DNA of 64,000 nucleotides from CAYMUR01 sp964393615 (lineage in GTDB: Bacteria > Planctomycetota > Planctomycetia > Pirellulales > Pirellulaceae): NCBI GenBank assembly GCA_964393615.1, contig CAYMUR010000008.1:1-64000 (forward strand). The letters are read 5' to 3'. How positions within the stretch are numbered: position 1 is the first letter of the stretch; each line of letters starts with the position of its first letter. Positions 36,037 through 45,362 of this stretch are shown in pieces. Below the pieces are notes generated by a model. That model saw only the letters and a list, made by a program, of their open reading frames with translations, did no database searches and was not told the DNA's origin. Both the position numbers and the translations under genes were made by a program.

Positions 36037-37579
36037 CGTCACCAGGAACCGGCTGGGAAGACTCCAAGGTGCCACGAGGCTTCCAGTTCGGATGCGGCAC
36101 ATGTGCTTCGTTCATCAGCACTTCTAGTCTGCTGACGACATCTGGTTGCTCTGCAGCCAGATCGTGTGCTTCTCCCAGATCAGTGTCCAAATCATAAAGC
36201 TCCGTCTGGCCGGTAAACATCGGCATCCGCACTGCTTTCCATTTGCCCTGTCGCACAGCCTGTTTACCACCGCACTCATAGAATTCCCAATAGAGATATT
36301 TATGTTGCGCCTGATGCGCCGTCACTCCAGTGATGACAGGCAATAGGCTAATCGAGTCAATCCCGCTGGGGGTGTCAACCTGCGCCAACTCAGCGCAGGT
36401 GGCCATCAGGTCACCAAAATAGCTGATATGATCGGTCGTCTGTCCTGCTGGAACCTTTCCGGGCCAACGGACGATCAACGGAACACGAATTCCTCCTTCA
36501 TAGAGATCTCGCTTGCTACCACGCAGCGGGCCATTCGGCTGAAAACGTGCGGTACTATGCCCCCCCTCATCGTGGTGACCATTGTCGCTGGAAAACATCA
36601 CCACGGTATGCTGGTCGATTCCAAGTTCCCGCAACTGTTGTAACAATCGCCCCACATCACGGTCCATGCGGGTGATCATCGCTGCCTGCCCCTTGTCGGC
36701 ATCGCTCCAGGGCAGCTGGGCATAAATACCATCCTCGGGAACTTCCTGCCCATTGCCGGTCGCCGCGGCGCGTTCGTTGTTGGCATGAGGGATCGTCAGC
36801 GCTAGGTACAAGAAAAACGGCTGTGCATGATTACGGTGAATAAACTCCAATGCATCCTTGATGACCAAGTCATGGCTGTAGTCAAGACGCTGGGTAGCAT
36901 ATCCACCCTGAATCTTGCCTACGCTGCCTCCGACCGCCACTAAATTATTACGTAATGGCATTTTGGCGGTATTTCTCCAAAGGAAGGTGGGATAATAATT
37001 GTGTGCATGATGTTGCCCCAGGTATCCGAAGAAATGGTCAAATCCTTGCCGGTTCGGCAGCCCAGACTTGGCCCCTGGTAACACATCTCCCAATCCCCAT
37101 TTGCCACACAACGCAGTCGTGTAACCTGCTGGCTGTACCAATTCGGCCAGCGTCAGGTCGACATCACGCAGCGCTTGGACGCTCATATCTCCCGCCGCGT
37201 TGCCACGCACATGGGTATGGCCCATATGCTGACCTGTCATCAACACGGATCGCGACGGTGCACACACCGTACAACCCGCATAGAACTGGCGAAATCGCAT
37301 CCCTTCACTTGCCATGCGGTCAAGGTTCGGGGTGGTTATTACCTGCTGGCCATAACAACCCAAATCTCCATAGCCCAGATCATCCGCCAGAATAAAGACA
37401 ACGTTAGGTTGCTCACGAGCCTGGAGTGGTAGAAACGGAACCGTCACCAGTTGTAAGCCTACGGCGATACAACAAAGCACCTTTCGAACGCTGTACACGA
37501 GACTGGGACTGTACACGAGACTGGAATTGTCAGCCAACATTTTACACATGGCAAAGTCATTCAGTTCTAAATGGGACAT
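36020..37579 (-). CDS. Sulfatase (formylglycine-dependent, arylsulfatase family)
   Basis: A 519-residue exported sulfatase. The metal-binding Asp pair is in VVFILADDLGYGDLGCYG (D66, D67), and the formylglycine motif is C106-A-P-S-R in CTVCAPSRSVLMTGQHMGH; C-x-P-S-R sulfatases need an anaerobic or FGE-type maturase. Further landmarks are CGKWGLGD and VMFSSDNGHHDEGGHS. The signal segment at residues 32-55 (VLCCIAVGLQLVTVPFLPLQA) is preceded by an unusually long leader in which LVYSPSLVYS results from an 18-base tandem duplication, so the true start may be a later Met. Acts in the periplasm or outside on a sulfated glycan. It converges on the leucine-rich lipoprotein gene. Confidence 0.92.
   Translation of the reverse strand: MSHLELNDFAMCKMLADNSSLVYSPSLVYSVRKVLCCIAVGLQLVTVPFLPLQAREQPNVVFILADDLGYGDLGCYGQQVITTPNLDRMASEGMRFRQFYAGCTVCAPSRSVLMTGQHMGHTHVRGNAAGDMSVQALRDVDLTLAELVQPAGYTTALCGKWGLGDVLPGAKSGLPNRQGFDHFFGYLGQHHAHNYYPTFLWRNTAKMPLRNNLVAVGGSVGKIQGGYATQRLDYSHDLVIKDALEFIHRNHAQPFFLYLALTIPHANNERAAATGNGQEVPEDGIYAQLPWSDADKGQAAMITRMDRDVGRLLQQLRELGIDQHTVVMFSSDNGHHDEGGHSTARFQPNGPLRGSKRDLYEGGIRVPLIVRWPGKVPAGQTTDHISYFGDLMATCAELAQVDTPSGIDSISLLPVITGVTAHQAQHKYLYWEFYECGGKQAVRQGKWKAVRMPMFTGQTELYDLDTDLGEAHDLAAEQPDVVSRLEVLMNEAHVPHPNWKPRGTLESSQPVPGDGRARF
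37491..37526. repeat. 18-bp tandem duplication inside the sulfatase leader
   Basis: Two successive copies of an 18-base unit (CTGTACACGAGACTGGGA then CTGTACACGAGACTGGAA). In the sulfatase frame this duplicates six residues (SLVYS repeated). Confidence 0.8.
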
Positions 37580-38005
37580 CTATGGTTTTATTGTTGACGC
37601 GGATTCCAGCAAGACACATGGCCAGGGTGCAAAATATTCGACGCAAAAGACAGTACAAACCGCCTGTCAAACCTCACGGCCTGGTCGGCAAGAACTCGTC
37701 TATACAACACTGTTTTTGACAGTAGAATACGTTTGACAATAAAATTTTCCAATAAAATACGTAGGGCCCTCTGGGTGCCTGCCCCCTCCGTGTGTCTAGC
37801 ATTGTACACGCGCGATCCCACGCGTGCTAACCCAACCCATCAACTCCGCCCCCTCAGCTTGACGACCCAGTGCAAGACAAAGTTTCGAGACCTTTCGTCA
37901 ACCATTGCCTGGATAAATTTCAGGTGTCGCTACGATGCATTGGACACGGACAACTCTGACACCATTTTCAAGATAAATAGAAGCTTAGAACAACAGGAGA
38001 CCAGG
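37580..38005. other. Divergent intergenic region
   Basis: 426 bases between the sulfatase and the GH29-like gene. The open frame from 37733 is only an upstream extension of the GH29-like gene and lacks a plausible protein sequence. A sigma-70-like promoter is at 37716-37745. Confidence 0.5.
37716..37745 (+). promoter_or_regulatory. Sigma-70-like promoter (candidate)
   Basis: TTGACA at 37716-37721 and TAAAAT at 37740-37745 are separated by 18 bases. A second TTGACA at 37733-37738 and TAAAAT at 37753-37758 overlap it. Position suits transcription of the GH29-like gene with a leader of about 250 bases. Confidence 0.4.
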
Positions 38006-40000
38006 ATGCCGACATTGACCAAGCAATATTCTTCTCTGACTGTGACGTTTGTGATAGGCCTGGCACTGGCACTGGATACTGCCAGCCTGGCATGGGGTCA
38101 ACAGCGTAAAATCTATGAACCAACCTGGGAGTCTCTTGACCAGCACAAAACGCCAGAATGGTTGATGGATGCCAAGCTGGGACTGTTCATCTATGCTCCC
38201 TCTTTTACAAAACAAGAATGGGAACAGCACCACAAACTCCATGGCCACAAAAAGGGAATCGCCCGGCATGTTGGTGCCAGTTTTCCAGATCACTGGGTGG
38301 ATCGCGCCTGGGACAAGTTGCCCTGGGACCCTGACGGCCTGGCCCAGCTGGCAGCCGATGCTGGAGCCAAATATATCGTCTTTGCCAGGACTTCATTTAT
38401 CCTCAATCATCCCAGTCGATTTAACGACGTTCCCGGCAGTCCATTTATGAGGATGCAGCCCACGAACCGAGACTATGTCGACGAGATGGCCCACTCCACG
38501 CGGGCACGAGGTTTACGGTTCGGTTTATATACCAACTACATGGTTCCCACCTTGCATCCCGAATGGATCGAAACGGTAAAAGAAGCGATCGATATGTACC
38601 AACCGGACACACTCTGGTTCGATGGAGACAAACTGCGCTACCCAGAAGATGAAATGCAGAGCCGAGAATTGGCTGCCTACTATTACAACCATTCCAAAAA
38701 ACAAGACGAAGTCGCTATCGAGGACGCCATGGGTTCGTACAAAGGACCAACCTGGGGAAAACGCCTCGTGCACGGCGACTGGTACCGCAAGGAAGAAACG
38801 GGGCCTCACGACGACATCTCCGACGGCTTCTACGTGCGCTACCGTGAATTGTTTTACAACATGAACTCTTCACCCGTAGAAGAATCAGGCGGTCAAGCCA
38901 ACAATCTCATCGAATGGCTCATCGACTGTTCAGCAAAAAATGGCAACCTCGAAGCAACTATCTTCCTGGGACCGCCCGAACTATACGACATTCAGCGGCG
39001 CGCTTTACTAAAGATGGGACTTTGGCTGCAGGTAAATGGCGAGGCCATCTACGGCACACGCCCGTGGTACGACGGGAAACCACAAAGTAACACGACCGAC
39101 GGTATCCACATCCGTTACACCACCCAAGACAATTCGCTGTACGCTATCCTCTTCAAGTGGCCACACCGCAGCCCAACCTTTCCCAACCTGCGTGCCGCAG
39201 AAGGTACCACTGTCAGCATCCTTGGTGTACAGGCTCCCACCATCCCTTGGCGCCAGACGAGCCGAGGGCTCAATGTCAATCTACCACCGCAGGACATGTC
39301 CTCGGGCAAACAGCCAAATGTGCCTTGCGACCACGCTTATGTTTATAAAATGACCCCGATCCCTTCGTGGTTTCCAACCACACCACCGGAATCCGCCACG
39401 TCGATCCAACCAAACGACGTCGGTGAGCACATCGTCACGCTACAAAATGGCAAAGATGGATACGAACATCAAACCAACGAGGTGATGACCAGCGGACAAT
39501 GGGGAGGGCACCTCGGTCATTCAGAACATGGCAGCGACGAACTGTTTCTTTTCGATGACCAGCCAAATCAACGCTATGCCCGGGTGCTCGTGCGATTCGA
39601 CCTGCAAAACCAGGTGCCCCTGGGAACCAAAGTCACCAGGGCAGTCTTACAACTATACTCGCCAGTCGGCTTCGGTGGTTTCAACACGCTCGAAGGTCGC
39701 GCCGCACGAAAGCCTTGGGAAGATGGAAAAACTTGGTGGCAACAGTGGGGCAGGGGGGGAACCGACCCAGGCTACGTCGATACCAAACCAGCTCTTCGGG
39801 GAAAGGTCGATGGACGTGGAAGCCACCATTTCCAGCTAGATCCGACCGTCGTTCAACAATGGATCGACCAACCCCAAACCAACCACGGTCTGCTCCTGAA
39901 AACACTCGCAGGTGACAACAATTTCCATTGGTACCTTTCCGGAGCCCAAAGCGAGTATCCGCCCCGACTGGCAATCGAATACAACCACACCACGCCTTAA
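38006..40000 (+). CDS. GH29-like (alpha-L-fucosidase-like) protein with C-terminal DNRLRE-type domain
   Basis: The ATG at 38006 has AGGAG just upstream and opens a signal peptide (MPTLTKQYSSLTVTFVIGLA...); the frame from 37733 is rejected. The 664-residue protein has the GH29 barrel order: WLMDAKLGLFIYAPSFTKQE, GAKYIVFARTSFILNHPSRF, LRFGLYTNYM, and the strand with the nucleophile-type Asp in TLWFDGDKL (D206). Canonical fucosidases have FGMFIHWG and a KHHDGF loop; here these are FIYAPSF and ARTSFI (127-132), so the fucose-binding His pair is missing. Residues about 470-664 form a beta-sandwich of the DNRLRE type. A sulfatase gene follows after 91 bases, suggesting joint action on sulfated glycans. 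Catalytic status is uncertain. Confidence 0.75.
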   Translation: MPTLTKQYSSLTVTFVIGLALALDTASLAWGQQRKIYEPTWESLDQHKTPEWLMDAKLGLFIYAPSFTKQEWEQHHKLHGHKKGIARHVGASFPDHWVDRAWDKLPWDPDGLAQLAADAGAKYIVFARTSFILNHPSRFNDVPGSPFMRMQPTNRDYVDEMAHSTRARGLRFGLYTNYMVPTLHPEWIETVKEAIDMYQPDTLWFDGDKLRYPEDEMQSRELAAYYYNHSKKQDEVAIEDAMGSYKGPTWGKRLVHGDWYRKEETGPHDDISDGFYVRYRELFYNMNSSPVEESGGQANNLIEWLIDCSAKNGNLEATIFLGPPELYDIQRRALLKMGLWLQVNGEAIYGTRPWYDGKPQSNTTDGIHIRYTTQDNSLYAILFKWPHRSPTFPNLRAAEGTTVSILGVQAPTIPWRQTSRGLNVNLPPQDMSSGKQPNVPCDHAYVYKMTPIPSWFPTTPPESATSIQPNDVGEHIVTLQNGKDGYEHQTNEVMTSGQWGGHLGHSEHGSDELFLFDDQPNQRYARVLVRFDLQNQVPLGTKVTRAVLQLYSPVGFGGFNTLEGRAARKPWEDGKTWWQQWGRGGTDPGYVDTKPALRGKVDGRGSHHFQLDPTVVQQWIDQPQTNHGLLLKTLAGDNNFHWYLSGAQSEYPPRLAIEYNHTTP

Positions 40001-40091
40001 TACTCCGAGGCCGCTACTCAATCCTTTCACACGCGTTTTTCTGACACGCGCTAAGTGCACCAAACATTCTGTCCAGCACAAAAGGTTCGTT

Positions 40092-41714
40092 ATGAATCCC
40101 CTGAAAGAAAATATATATCTGCCACAAGGCCAAAACCACAAACAGGGGAACGACGGGTTGGTGCTAACAACACTCGTCACCATCGTCGTACTGTCATGGG
40201 GTCAACCCCTGCATGCGACAGATACCAAGTCATCATCGCCAGAAACAGGCAACGACACTGCCGCAGCCAGGCCGAACCTGTTGTTCATCATCGTGGACGA
40301 ACAAAAATTCGATACGCTGGCAGCCTACGGCAATGATCGCATTCAGATGCCCCACCTCAATCAGCTCGCCGCCGAGAGCCTGGTATTCACACGAACTTAT
40401 TGCTGCCAGGCAGTATGTGGTCCGTCGCGATCAAGCATCCTCACCGGCACCTGGCCTCACTGGAATGGCCAGTCAGAGAATCGAAAACAAATGCGAAACA
40501 ACATTCCTTGCCTCCCTGCCATGATCTCCAAGGGCAACTATGTCAAAGGGTTTCTCGGACGTGTTGGACACTTAAAAAACAGTCGGGGCCCCGTGCCGGG
40601 CCCCGACGACGTGGACGTCTTTAAACAGTTCAGCACGCCACCCAACTCCTATCTCAAACAGTATGGGTCAAGGCCGTCCCTGGACAGTCCCAAGAGTAAC
40701 CGAATGTTACTTCCAGAAGAACTGAGCGGACCAAAGTACCTGGCAGAACAAGCGGAAGATTTCCTGAAAAAGGCGGGAGACCGACCGTTCGTCCTCCTCT
40801 GTTCATTCTATGAACCACATGACCCTTACTACGGCCCCTTAAATCATTTACATGCCCCCGCCGACGTTCTCTTGCCAGAAAATTTCAACGCCGTACTACA
40901 GGCCGACCAGCCGCTTAAAGCACGGCTGGAACAACGGTACTTCTATCAATACGGCGACACCTTTACACCCCTTCCATTGCGAACCGAACAGCATTGGCGC
41001 ACATTAATCGCCCGCTATTGGGGGCTTTGCACCCTGGTAGACCGATATGTCGGTCGAATCTTGCAGACGCTCCGTGATCACGGACTGTACGAAAACACGT
41101 TGATTGTATTCACCTCTGACCATGGAACGATGATGGGCAGTCACCGGATGAATATCAAAAACATGGCGTTCGAGGAATCCACACGCGTACCGCTGTTGGT
41201 TCATTTACCAGGTCAAACAAAGAGTCGACAATTCGCATTTCCAGTCAGCCAAATTGACTTGGCCCCCACGATCCTGGACTGGCTGCACCAGGAATTGCCG
41301 AGCCATTTGCAAGGCAAAAGTTGGCGACCCATGATCGATGACACGACGGGCACGGCCACCGCTGGTGATGTATTCTACGAGTGGAACGGAATCAATGCCC
41401 TGGTGCATGACGACATTAAACGCGATCCGCTACCTGAATACATTTCAGAAATCACGACTCGCGAACGGGCGCTGGCAGCCCTGGCAGACCCCGTTCGCTC
41501 CATCGTGTCACCAGACCTTTGGAAACTTAATTACAGTCCACTCGGTGAACATGAATTGTACGACTTGAACCAGGACCCTGGTGAGACCACCAACCTGTCT
41601 GGTAAACAAGAACACCAGGACCGGATGAATGCCCTGGGACAACGCATTAAGCGTTGGCAACAGCGCACCCAAGACACAGTCCCCTTGCCTGATTTCTCTG
41701 GCACCCGAAGTTAA
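40092..41714 (+). CDS. Sulfatase (formylglycine-dependent)
   Basis: A 540-residue exported sulfatase from the ATG at 40092; the longer frame from 39912 overlaps the GH29-like gene and is rejected. Hydrophobic segment LVLTTLVTIVVLSWGQPLHA serves as signal. The metal site is in PNLLFIIVDEQKFDTLAAYG (D69 with Glu70 in place of the usual second Asp, as in many choline/heparan-type sulfatases) and the formylglycine motif is C109-G-P-S-R. Other landmarks are FYEPHDPYYGP and VFTSDHGTMMGSHRM. Only modestly similar to the sulfatase at 36020-37579, so a different sulfate position or sugar is likely. An intragenic 10-bp GC hairpin lies at 40582-40607. Confidence 0.9.
   Translation: MNPLKENIYLPQGQNHKQGNDGLVLTTLVTIVVLSWGQPLHATDTKSSSPETGNDTAAARPNLLFIIVDEQKFDTLAAYGNDRIQMPHLNQLAAESLVFTRTYCCQAVCGPSRSSILTGTWPHWNGQSENRKQMRNNIPCLPAMISKGNYVKGFLGRVGHLKNSRGPVPGPDDVDVFKQFSTPPNSYLKQYGSRPSLDSPKSNRMLLPEELSGPKYLAEQAEDFLKKAGDRPFVLLCSFYEPHDPYYGPLNHLHAPADVLLPENFNAVLQADQPLKARLEQRYFYQYGDTFTPLPLRTEQHWRTLIARYWGLCTLVDRYVGRILQTLRDHGLYENTLIVFTSDHGTMMGSHRMNIKNMAFEESTRVPLLVHLPGQTKSRQFAFPVSQIDLAPTILDWLHQELPSHLQGKSWRPMIDDTTGTATAGDVFYEWNGINALVHDDIKRDPLPEYISEITTRERALAALADPVRSIVSPDLWKLNYSPLGEHELYDLNQDPGETTNLSGKQEHQDRMNALGQRIKRWQQRTQDTVPLPDFSGTRS
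40582..40607. repeat. GC-rich intragenic hairpin
   Basis: GTCGGGGCCC (40582-40591) pairs perfectly with GGGCCCCGAC (40598-40607) across a 6-base loop. It lies inside the sulfatase coding sequence (segment GPVPGPDD), so it may be a by-product of the Gly-Pro codons. Confidence 0.5.
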
Positions 41715-42213
41715 TTTGCAATTCTTCGTAGCGTTCGATAGACGGCACCTTTCACCACTGCCCGCGGGAACTCTCAGCACCAAAAAGCAGGCACCACTTT
41801 GTTACGAAACACTCATCAGGTCTAGTCCGCCCGACACCACTCCCACACCCGGCCAGGGAATTCACGTCGCTAGTCCGTTCCAGAATCCACGGCATGCCCC
41901 CTGGCAGCAGAGGACATCTTTCCAAACAGGGTGTTCGCCATACTCATTGGCAAATCGTCCCCTGCCTGCCCACGTAGCGCACCAATCTGTCAAACCTTGC
42001 GCTACCCCTGAAAGGTCATTGGAGGCCTGGGCAACAGAACGACAACGCAGTCCGTGAGCTCGACGATAGGACATCAGTCATCCAAACGAAAGACCGACAC
42101 TTGCCCCATGGCTTGTTCATTCTGTATGCTTATAGCAACGCATTGAAGCACAACACGTTCCAAACGTTCCCTGCACCAACCACCGTCCTGACATCGAATT
42201 AGGTCTTCTTTTT
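41715..42213. other. Intergenic region, no gene seen
   Basis: 499 bases between the sulfatase and the metallophosphoesterase gene. The open frames are not recognisable. TATGCT at 42125-42130 with TTGCCC 18 bases upstream is a weak promoter candidate for the next gene. Confidence 0.45.
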
Positions 42214-44268
42214 ATGTTTCACAGAATCGTCGTTTTTTTCTTTTTTGTAATGTGCCTAATGGTTGACACATCTTCTTGTGCAGCAGAATCGTGGAAGTTC
42301 GTCAGCATTCCCGATTTTCTAAACAATGACGTGAACTACCCGGAACCTAAATGGGACGACGCACTCGATTATGTCCTCCAAGCGATTCAAGCAGAACAGC
42401 CTGATTTTGTGCTGGTAGCCGGAGACCTGGTCATGGGACGTTGGTCGCACAGCCGACAACATCTCGACCACATGGCCCAGCGTTTCTATCCAGCCTGGAC
42501 CAGCCGCATGGCCGCCTACAACCTGAAATACTACGTAGCCCTGGGCGACCACGAAATCGGCGACGACCCCTGGCAAGGCAAAAAACGAGCCTTGGTACCC
42601 CATTACAAAAACGCATTTCGGAAATATCTGGACATGCCAGGTGGCGGTCCAGAGGGGTTTGAAAAAACCACCTATGCAGTGCGGCACAAAAATCTACTGT
42701 TGGTCTGCGTGGACCAGTTTGAACAGGACGACCACGGCGAAGTGCATGTTCGCGTGGGACAGAAACAGCAAGATTGGATCGCACAAACCCTCACCGCCAA
42801 CAAGGATGCAGACCATCGCGTGGTCATGGGACACGTCCCGATCCTGCCAGGCTGGCGCTGGCGTTCGTCAAGTCGATTTTCGCTACCCCAGGGCGAGGAT
42901 TCCCCACTCTGGCAACTGATGTCGAAACACGAGGTGGATCTGTACCTGTGTGGGGAGGTGCACGACATCAGTCTGCAACAGAATAATGGCGTACTGCAAG
43001 TCGTTCACGGATCGCAGCCCAGCAACGTTCCAGAATTCAATTACATGGTTGTGGAGGTATTTCCTTCACACTTGGCGCTGACCCTCAAAGCGATCACCAC
43101 GGTTCGCGAAGGTCCAGTGGGCAAAAATCTGGACCCTCATCACGTAGATCCTTACACGCAAGCCACGTTTCGGATCGCAGACACTGTAAAACAAAAAGGA
43201 TTCCGCACCGTCGGAAAGATGTTTGTCGACAAAGTGGCTACGGGGCGCCGGTTGTTTGACCGCCGTACCGGATTTTGTGCCACAAGGTATGAGAACCAAA
43301 CACCATCTTCCGACAGCATTCAGCACGAGGGAACCTTTGCAGGGGAAGTACTTCCCCTGCAAGCCGAACCGAAGTGGAACGGTAGCGGACAGGCCCGGGA
43401 AACAATCCGGAACGGAACCTGGGTCGTGCGTGCACCGGAAGAATTCTCGCGCATCCTGACTTTTGGTTCGCCGGTTGCCTGGCTTGATGACGTCGGTGAA
43501 GTGGAAGTGCGTTGGTCCAGCAAGACCCGTCACAATTTACAAGCCGACGGACTGGTAATCCATCTACGCGGACACCGCCTGCGTCTTTTTCCATTGAAGG
43601 GACCGGACGGTCAGGACATGCTGTTAACCGGAACCAGTCGTGGCATGTCCCCGGATACGCCAGGTGCCCGACTTGACCTTTCCGCGCTGGATGATTTCCA
43701 GGCGGACGCCATGAATACGTACCGTGTCAGCTGGTCAGGTTCAGCGGACCAGCCGTTTCGCATCATGGTGAATGGGCAACGGATTGCCACCATTCCGGGC
43801 GAGACGGTTTCCATGACCGATCACGCCAGTATTGGCTTTCCGGCGATCACCAGGTCGATCACATTCGTTGGAATGTACATAGCAGAAGCGACCCAGAAAG
43901 ACCTGCCTTCGCCTCGAATGACTCCTGGCAACAACTGCTTAACGAGGGCAAACGCCAATTGTTCCTCGATGACTGGGCCATTGAACAGATGCAGGGCGTC
44001 ACCCGTACGCTGCATTCACCGAAGAAATTTGCAGGCAATCCGGTGGTCCATGTCCACCAAACTCCCTGGCAAACTTTTCGTGCGCAATTGTACGGTACCG
44101 TTTTGTATAATTCTGACGAAAACCTGTTTAAAATGTGGTACCTGTCTGGTGCAAGGCTTCCTATCAAGGATCCGATTTTCGTCGACGGAAAGAAACGTAT
44201 CCCAAATTTTCAACTGGTGGGTTATGCCGAAAGCCAGGACGGTTTTCATTGGACCTTGCCAAATTTAG
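42214..44268 (+). CDS. Metallophosphoesterase, apparently frameshifted into a propeller protein
   Basis: Signal peptide (RIVVFFFFVMCLMVDTSSCA) followed by a calcineurin-like phosphoesterase domain: VAGDLVMGRW (G70-D71), ALGDHEIGDD (G111-D112-H113), VVMGHVPILPGW and LYLCGEVHD, the GD, GNH-type, GHxP and GxxH metal blocks. Residues about 380-560 are a beta-rich region ending ITFVGMYIAEATQKDLPSP. After about base 43900 the frame becomes low-quality (Cys/Arg-rich), while frame 3 there reads SNDSWQQLLNEGKRQLFLDD and on into the propeller protein at 43959-45362. The real product is therefore probably one phosphoesterase-propeller polypeptide of about 1050 residues split by a single-base frame change, or two genes with a damaged junction. 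The tail beyond 43920 should not be trusted. Confidence 0.7.
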   Translation: MFHRIVVFFFFVMCLMVDTSSCAAESWKFVSIPDFLNNDVNYPEPKWDDALDYVLQAIQAEQPDFVLVAGDLVMGRWSHSRQHLDHMAQRFYPAWTSRMAAYNLKYYVALGDHEIGDDPWQGKKRALVPHYKNAFRKYLDMPGGGPEGFEKTTYAVRHKNLLLVCVDQFEQDDHGEVHVRVGQKQQDWIAQTLTANKDADHRVVMGHVPILPGWRWRSSSRFSLPQGEDSPLWQLMSKHEVDLYLCGEVHDISLQQNNGVLQVVHGSQPSNVPEFNYMVVEVFPSHLALTLKAITTVREGPVGKNLDPHHVDPYTQATFRIADTVKQKGFRTVGKMFVDKVATGRRLFDRRTGFCATRYENQTPSSDSIQHEGTFAGEVLPLQAEPKWNGSGQARETIRNGTWVVRAPEEFSRILTFGSPVAWLDDVGEVEVRWSSKTRHNLQADGLVIHLRGHRLRLFPLKGPDGQDMLLTGTSRGMSPDTPGARLDLSALDDFQADAMNTYRVSWSGSADQPFRIMVNGQRIATIPGETVSMTDHASIGFPAITRSITFVGMYIAEATQKDLPSPRMTPGNNCLTRANANCSSMTGPLNRCRASPVRCIHRRNLQAIRWSMSTKLPGKLFVRNCTVPFCIILTKTCLKCGTCLVQGFLSRIRFSSTERNVSQIFNWWVMPKARTVFIGPCQI

Positions 44269-45362
44269 GTCTGGTGAATTACAACGGATCGACAGACAAC
44301 AATATCTGTCGTATCGCACGGACGAACGCCGAAGGTATCGCGGTCATTCACGACCCACAGGATCCTGCCCCGGACCGAAGGTACAAAGCATTTTATTGGG
44401 AACATGGCAGCGGCAACCGTCCCGATCAGGGCATTACTGACATTTCCGTCAACGGCATGTCAGTCAGTTTTTCTGCCGACGGTAAAAAGTGGTCCAACCA
44501 TCCTCACAACCCGGTAATCGCTTTGGGTAGCGACACGGGCCAACAGGCAATTTATGATCCCACCTTAAAAAAATATGTAGTCTTTGGCCGATTTGGAGCT
44601 GGCGGACGCAAAATAGCACGGGCTGAGAGCGATGACTTCGTCCACTGGTCTTCACCACGCCTGGTACTACAAGCCGACCCTAACGATGGCCCCCGAACAC
44701 AGATTTATGGCATGGGCATCACACTGTATGAGGGACAATACATTGGCTTGCCCTGGATGTTTCACGAAGGCAATAGCTGGAAAATCGATGCCCAACTCGC
44801 CACCAGTCGAGACGGGATTCACTGGACACGCGTGGCCCAAGGTACTCCCTTTCTCCCCAATGGTTCCGCAGAAAGCTGGGACGCGGGAATCATTTTTACC
44901 GCCTCACAGCCACTGCAGGTCGCAGGGGACCAGGTCTTTATCTTTTACTCGGCTTCACGCCACGATCACAACTATACCCAACGACCAACCGCAGGAACTC
45001 CAGAATGGGATGAATACTGGGAAAACATTAAATGCTCTACCGGCGTAGCAACACTGCGCCGCGACGGTTTCATCTCGCTCGATGCGCCAAAGAATCCGGG
45101 TACGGTCGTCACGAAAACCTTTCAATGGCCTACCGACCAGGAACTTTATGTCAACGTCGATGCTTCGTCTGGCTCTTTACAAGTAGAAGTCGTCGACGAC
45201 AAGGGACAACCGGTCCATGACTCCCAGTCTTCCCAGACAATCACTGGCGACCAGTTGCGCGCTAAAATCAAGTGGCCCAACGCACCTACGGCTCTGCCAG
45301 CAAAGATCCGTTTGAAGTTCACGATCCTAGACGCCAGCCTTTATTCCTTCTGGTTCCGATAA
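43959..45362 (+). CDS. LFLDD-type glycosidase-like propeller (downstream half of the frameshifted gene)
   Basis: Propeller protein of up to 467 residues starting at a TTG (43959) or an ATG at 43989, neither with a ribosome-binding site. Coding similarity extends upstream of both (QQLLNEGKRQ precedes LFLDDWAIEQ), so it was probably continuous with the metallophosphoesterase. Shared family features with 14731-17037 and 50460-52121: LFLDD opening, LHSPKKFAGNP, ENLFKMWYLSG, AESQDGFHWTLPNLGL, ASRDGIHW-like TSRDGIHWTRVAQGTP, and the closing beta-sandwich with FTILDASLYSFWFR. No signal peptide of its own, again supporting fusion. Likely glycan-active outside the cytoplasm, but no catalytic residues are assigned. 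Confidence 0.75.
   Translation: MFLDDWAIEQMQGVTRTLHSPKKFAGNPVVHVHQTPWQTFRAQLYGTVLYNSDENLFKMWYLSGARLPIKDPIFVDGKKRIPNFQLVGYAESQDGFHWTLPNLGLVNYNGSTDNNICRIARTNAEGIAVIHDPQDPAPDRRYKAFYWEHGSGNRPDQGITDISVNGMSVSFSADGKKWSNHPHNPVIALGSDTGQQAIYDPTLKKYVVFGRFGAGGRKIARAESDDFVHWSSPRLVLQADPNDGPRTQIYGMGITLYEGQYIGLPWMFHEGNSWKIDAQLATSRDGIHWTRVAQGTPFLPNGSAESWDAGIIFTASQPLQVAGDQVFIFYSASRHDHNYTQRPTAGTPEWDEYWENIKCSTGVATLRRDGFISLDAPKNPGTVVTKTFQWPTDQELYVNVDASSGSLQVEVVDDKGQPVHDSQSSQTITGDQLRAKIKWPNAPTALPAKIRLKFTILDASLYSFWFR

Noticed and set aside
37733..38005. N-terminal extension of the GH29-like protein
   Set aside because: The ATG at 38006 has a Shine-Dalgarno sequence and a signal peptide; the extension has no protein-like character and contains promoter-like elements.
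40582..40607. Strong GC hairpin in the sulfatase gene as a terminator or attenuator
   Set aside because: Inside a well-conserved coding region with no T-run; explained by the Gly-Pro codons.
43895..43925. Programmed -1 frameshift between phosphoesterase and propeller
   Set aside because: No X-XXY-YYZ slippery sequence or obvious downstream structure at the junction; an indel is simpler.
43920..44268. C-terminal 115 residues of the metallophosphoesterase frame
   Set aside because: Cys/Arg/Thr-rich with no domain character and overlapping a well-supported frame, so treated as the product of a frame change.
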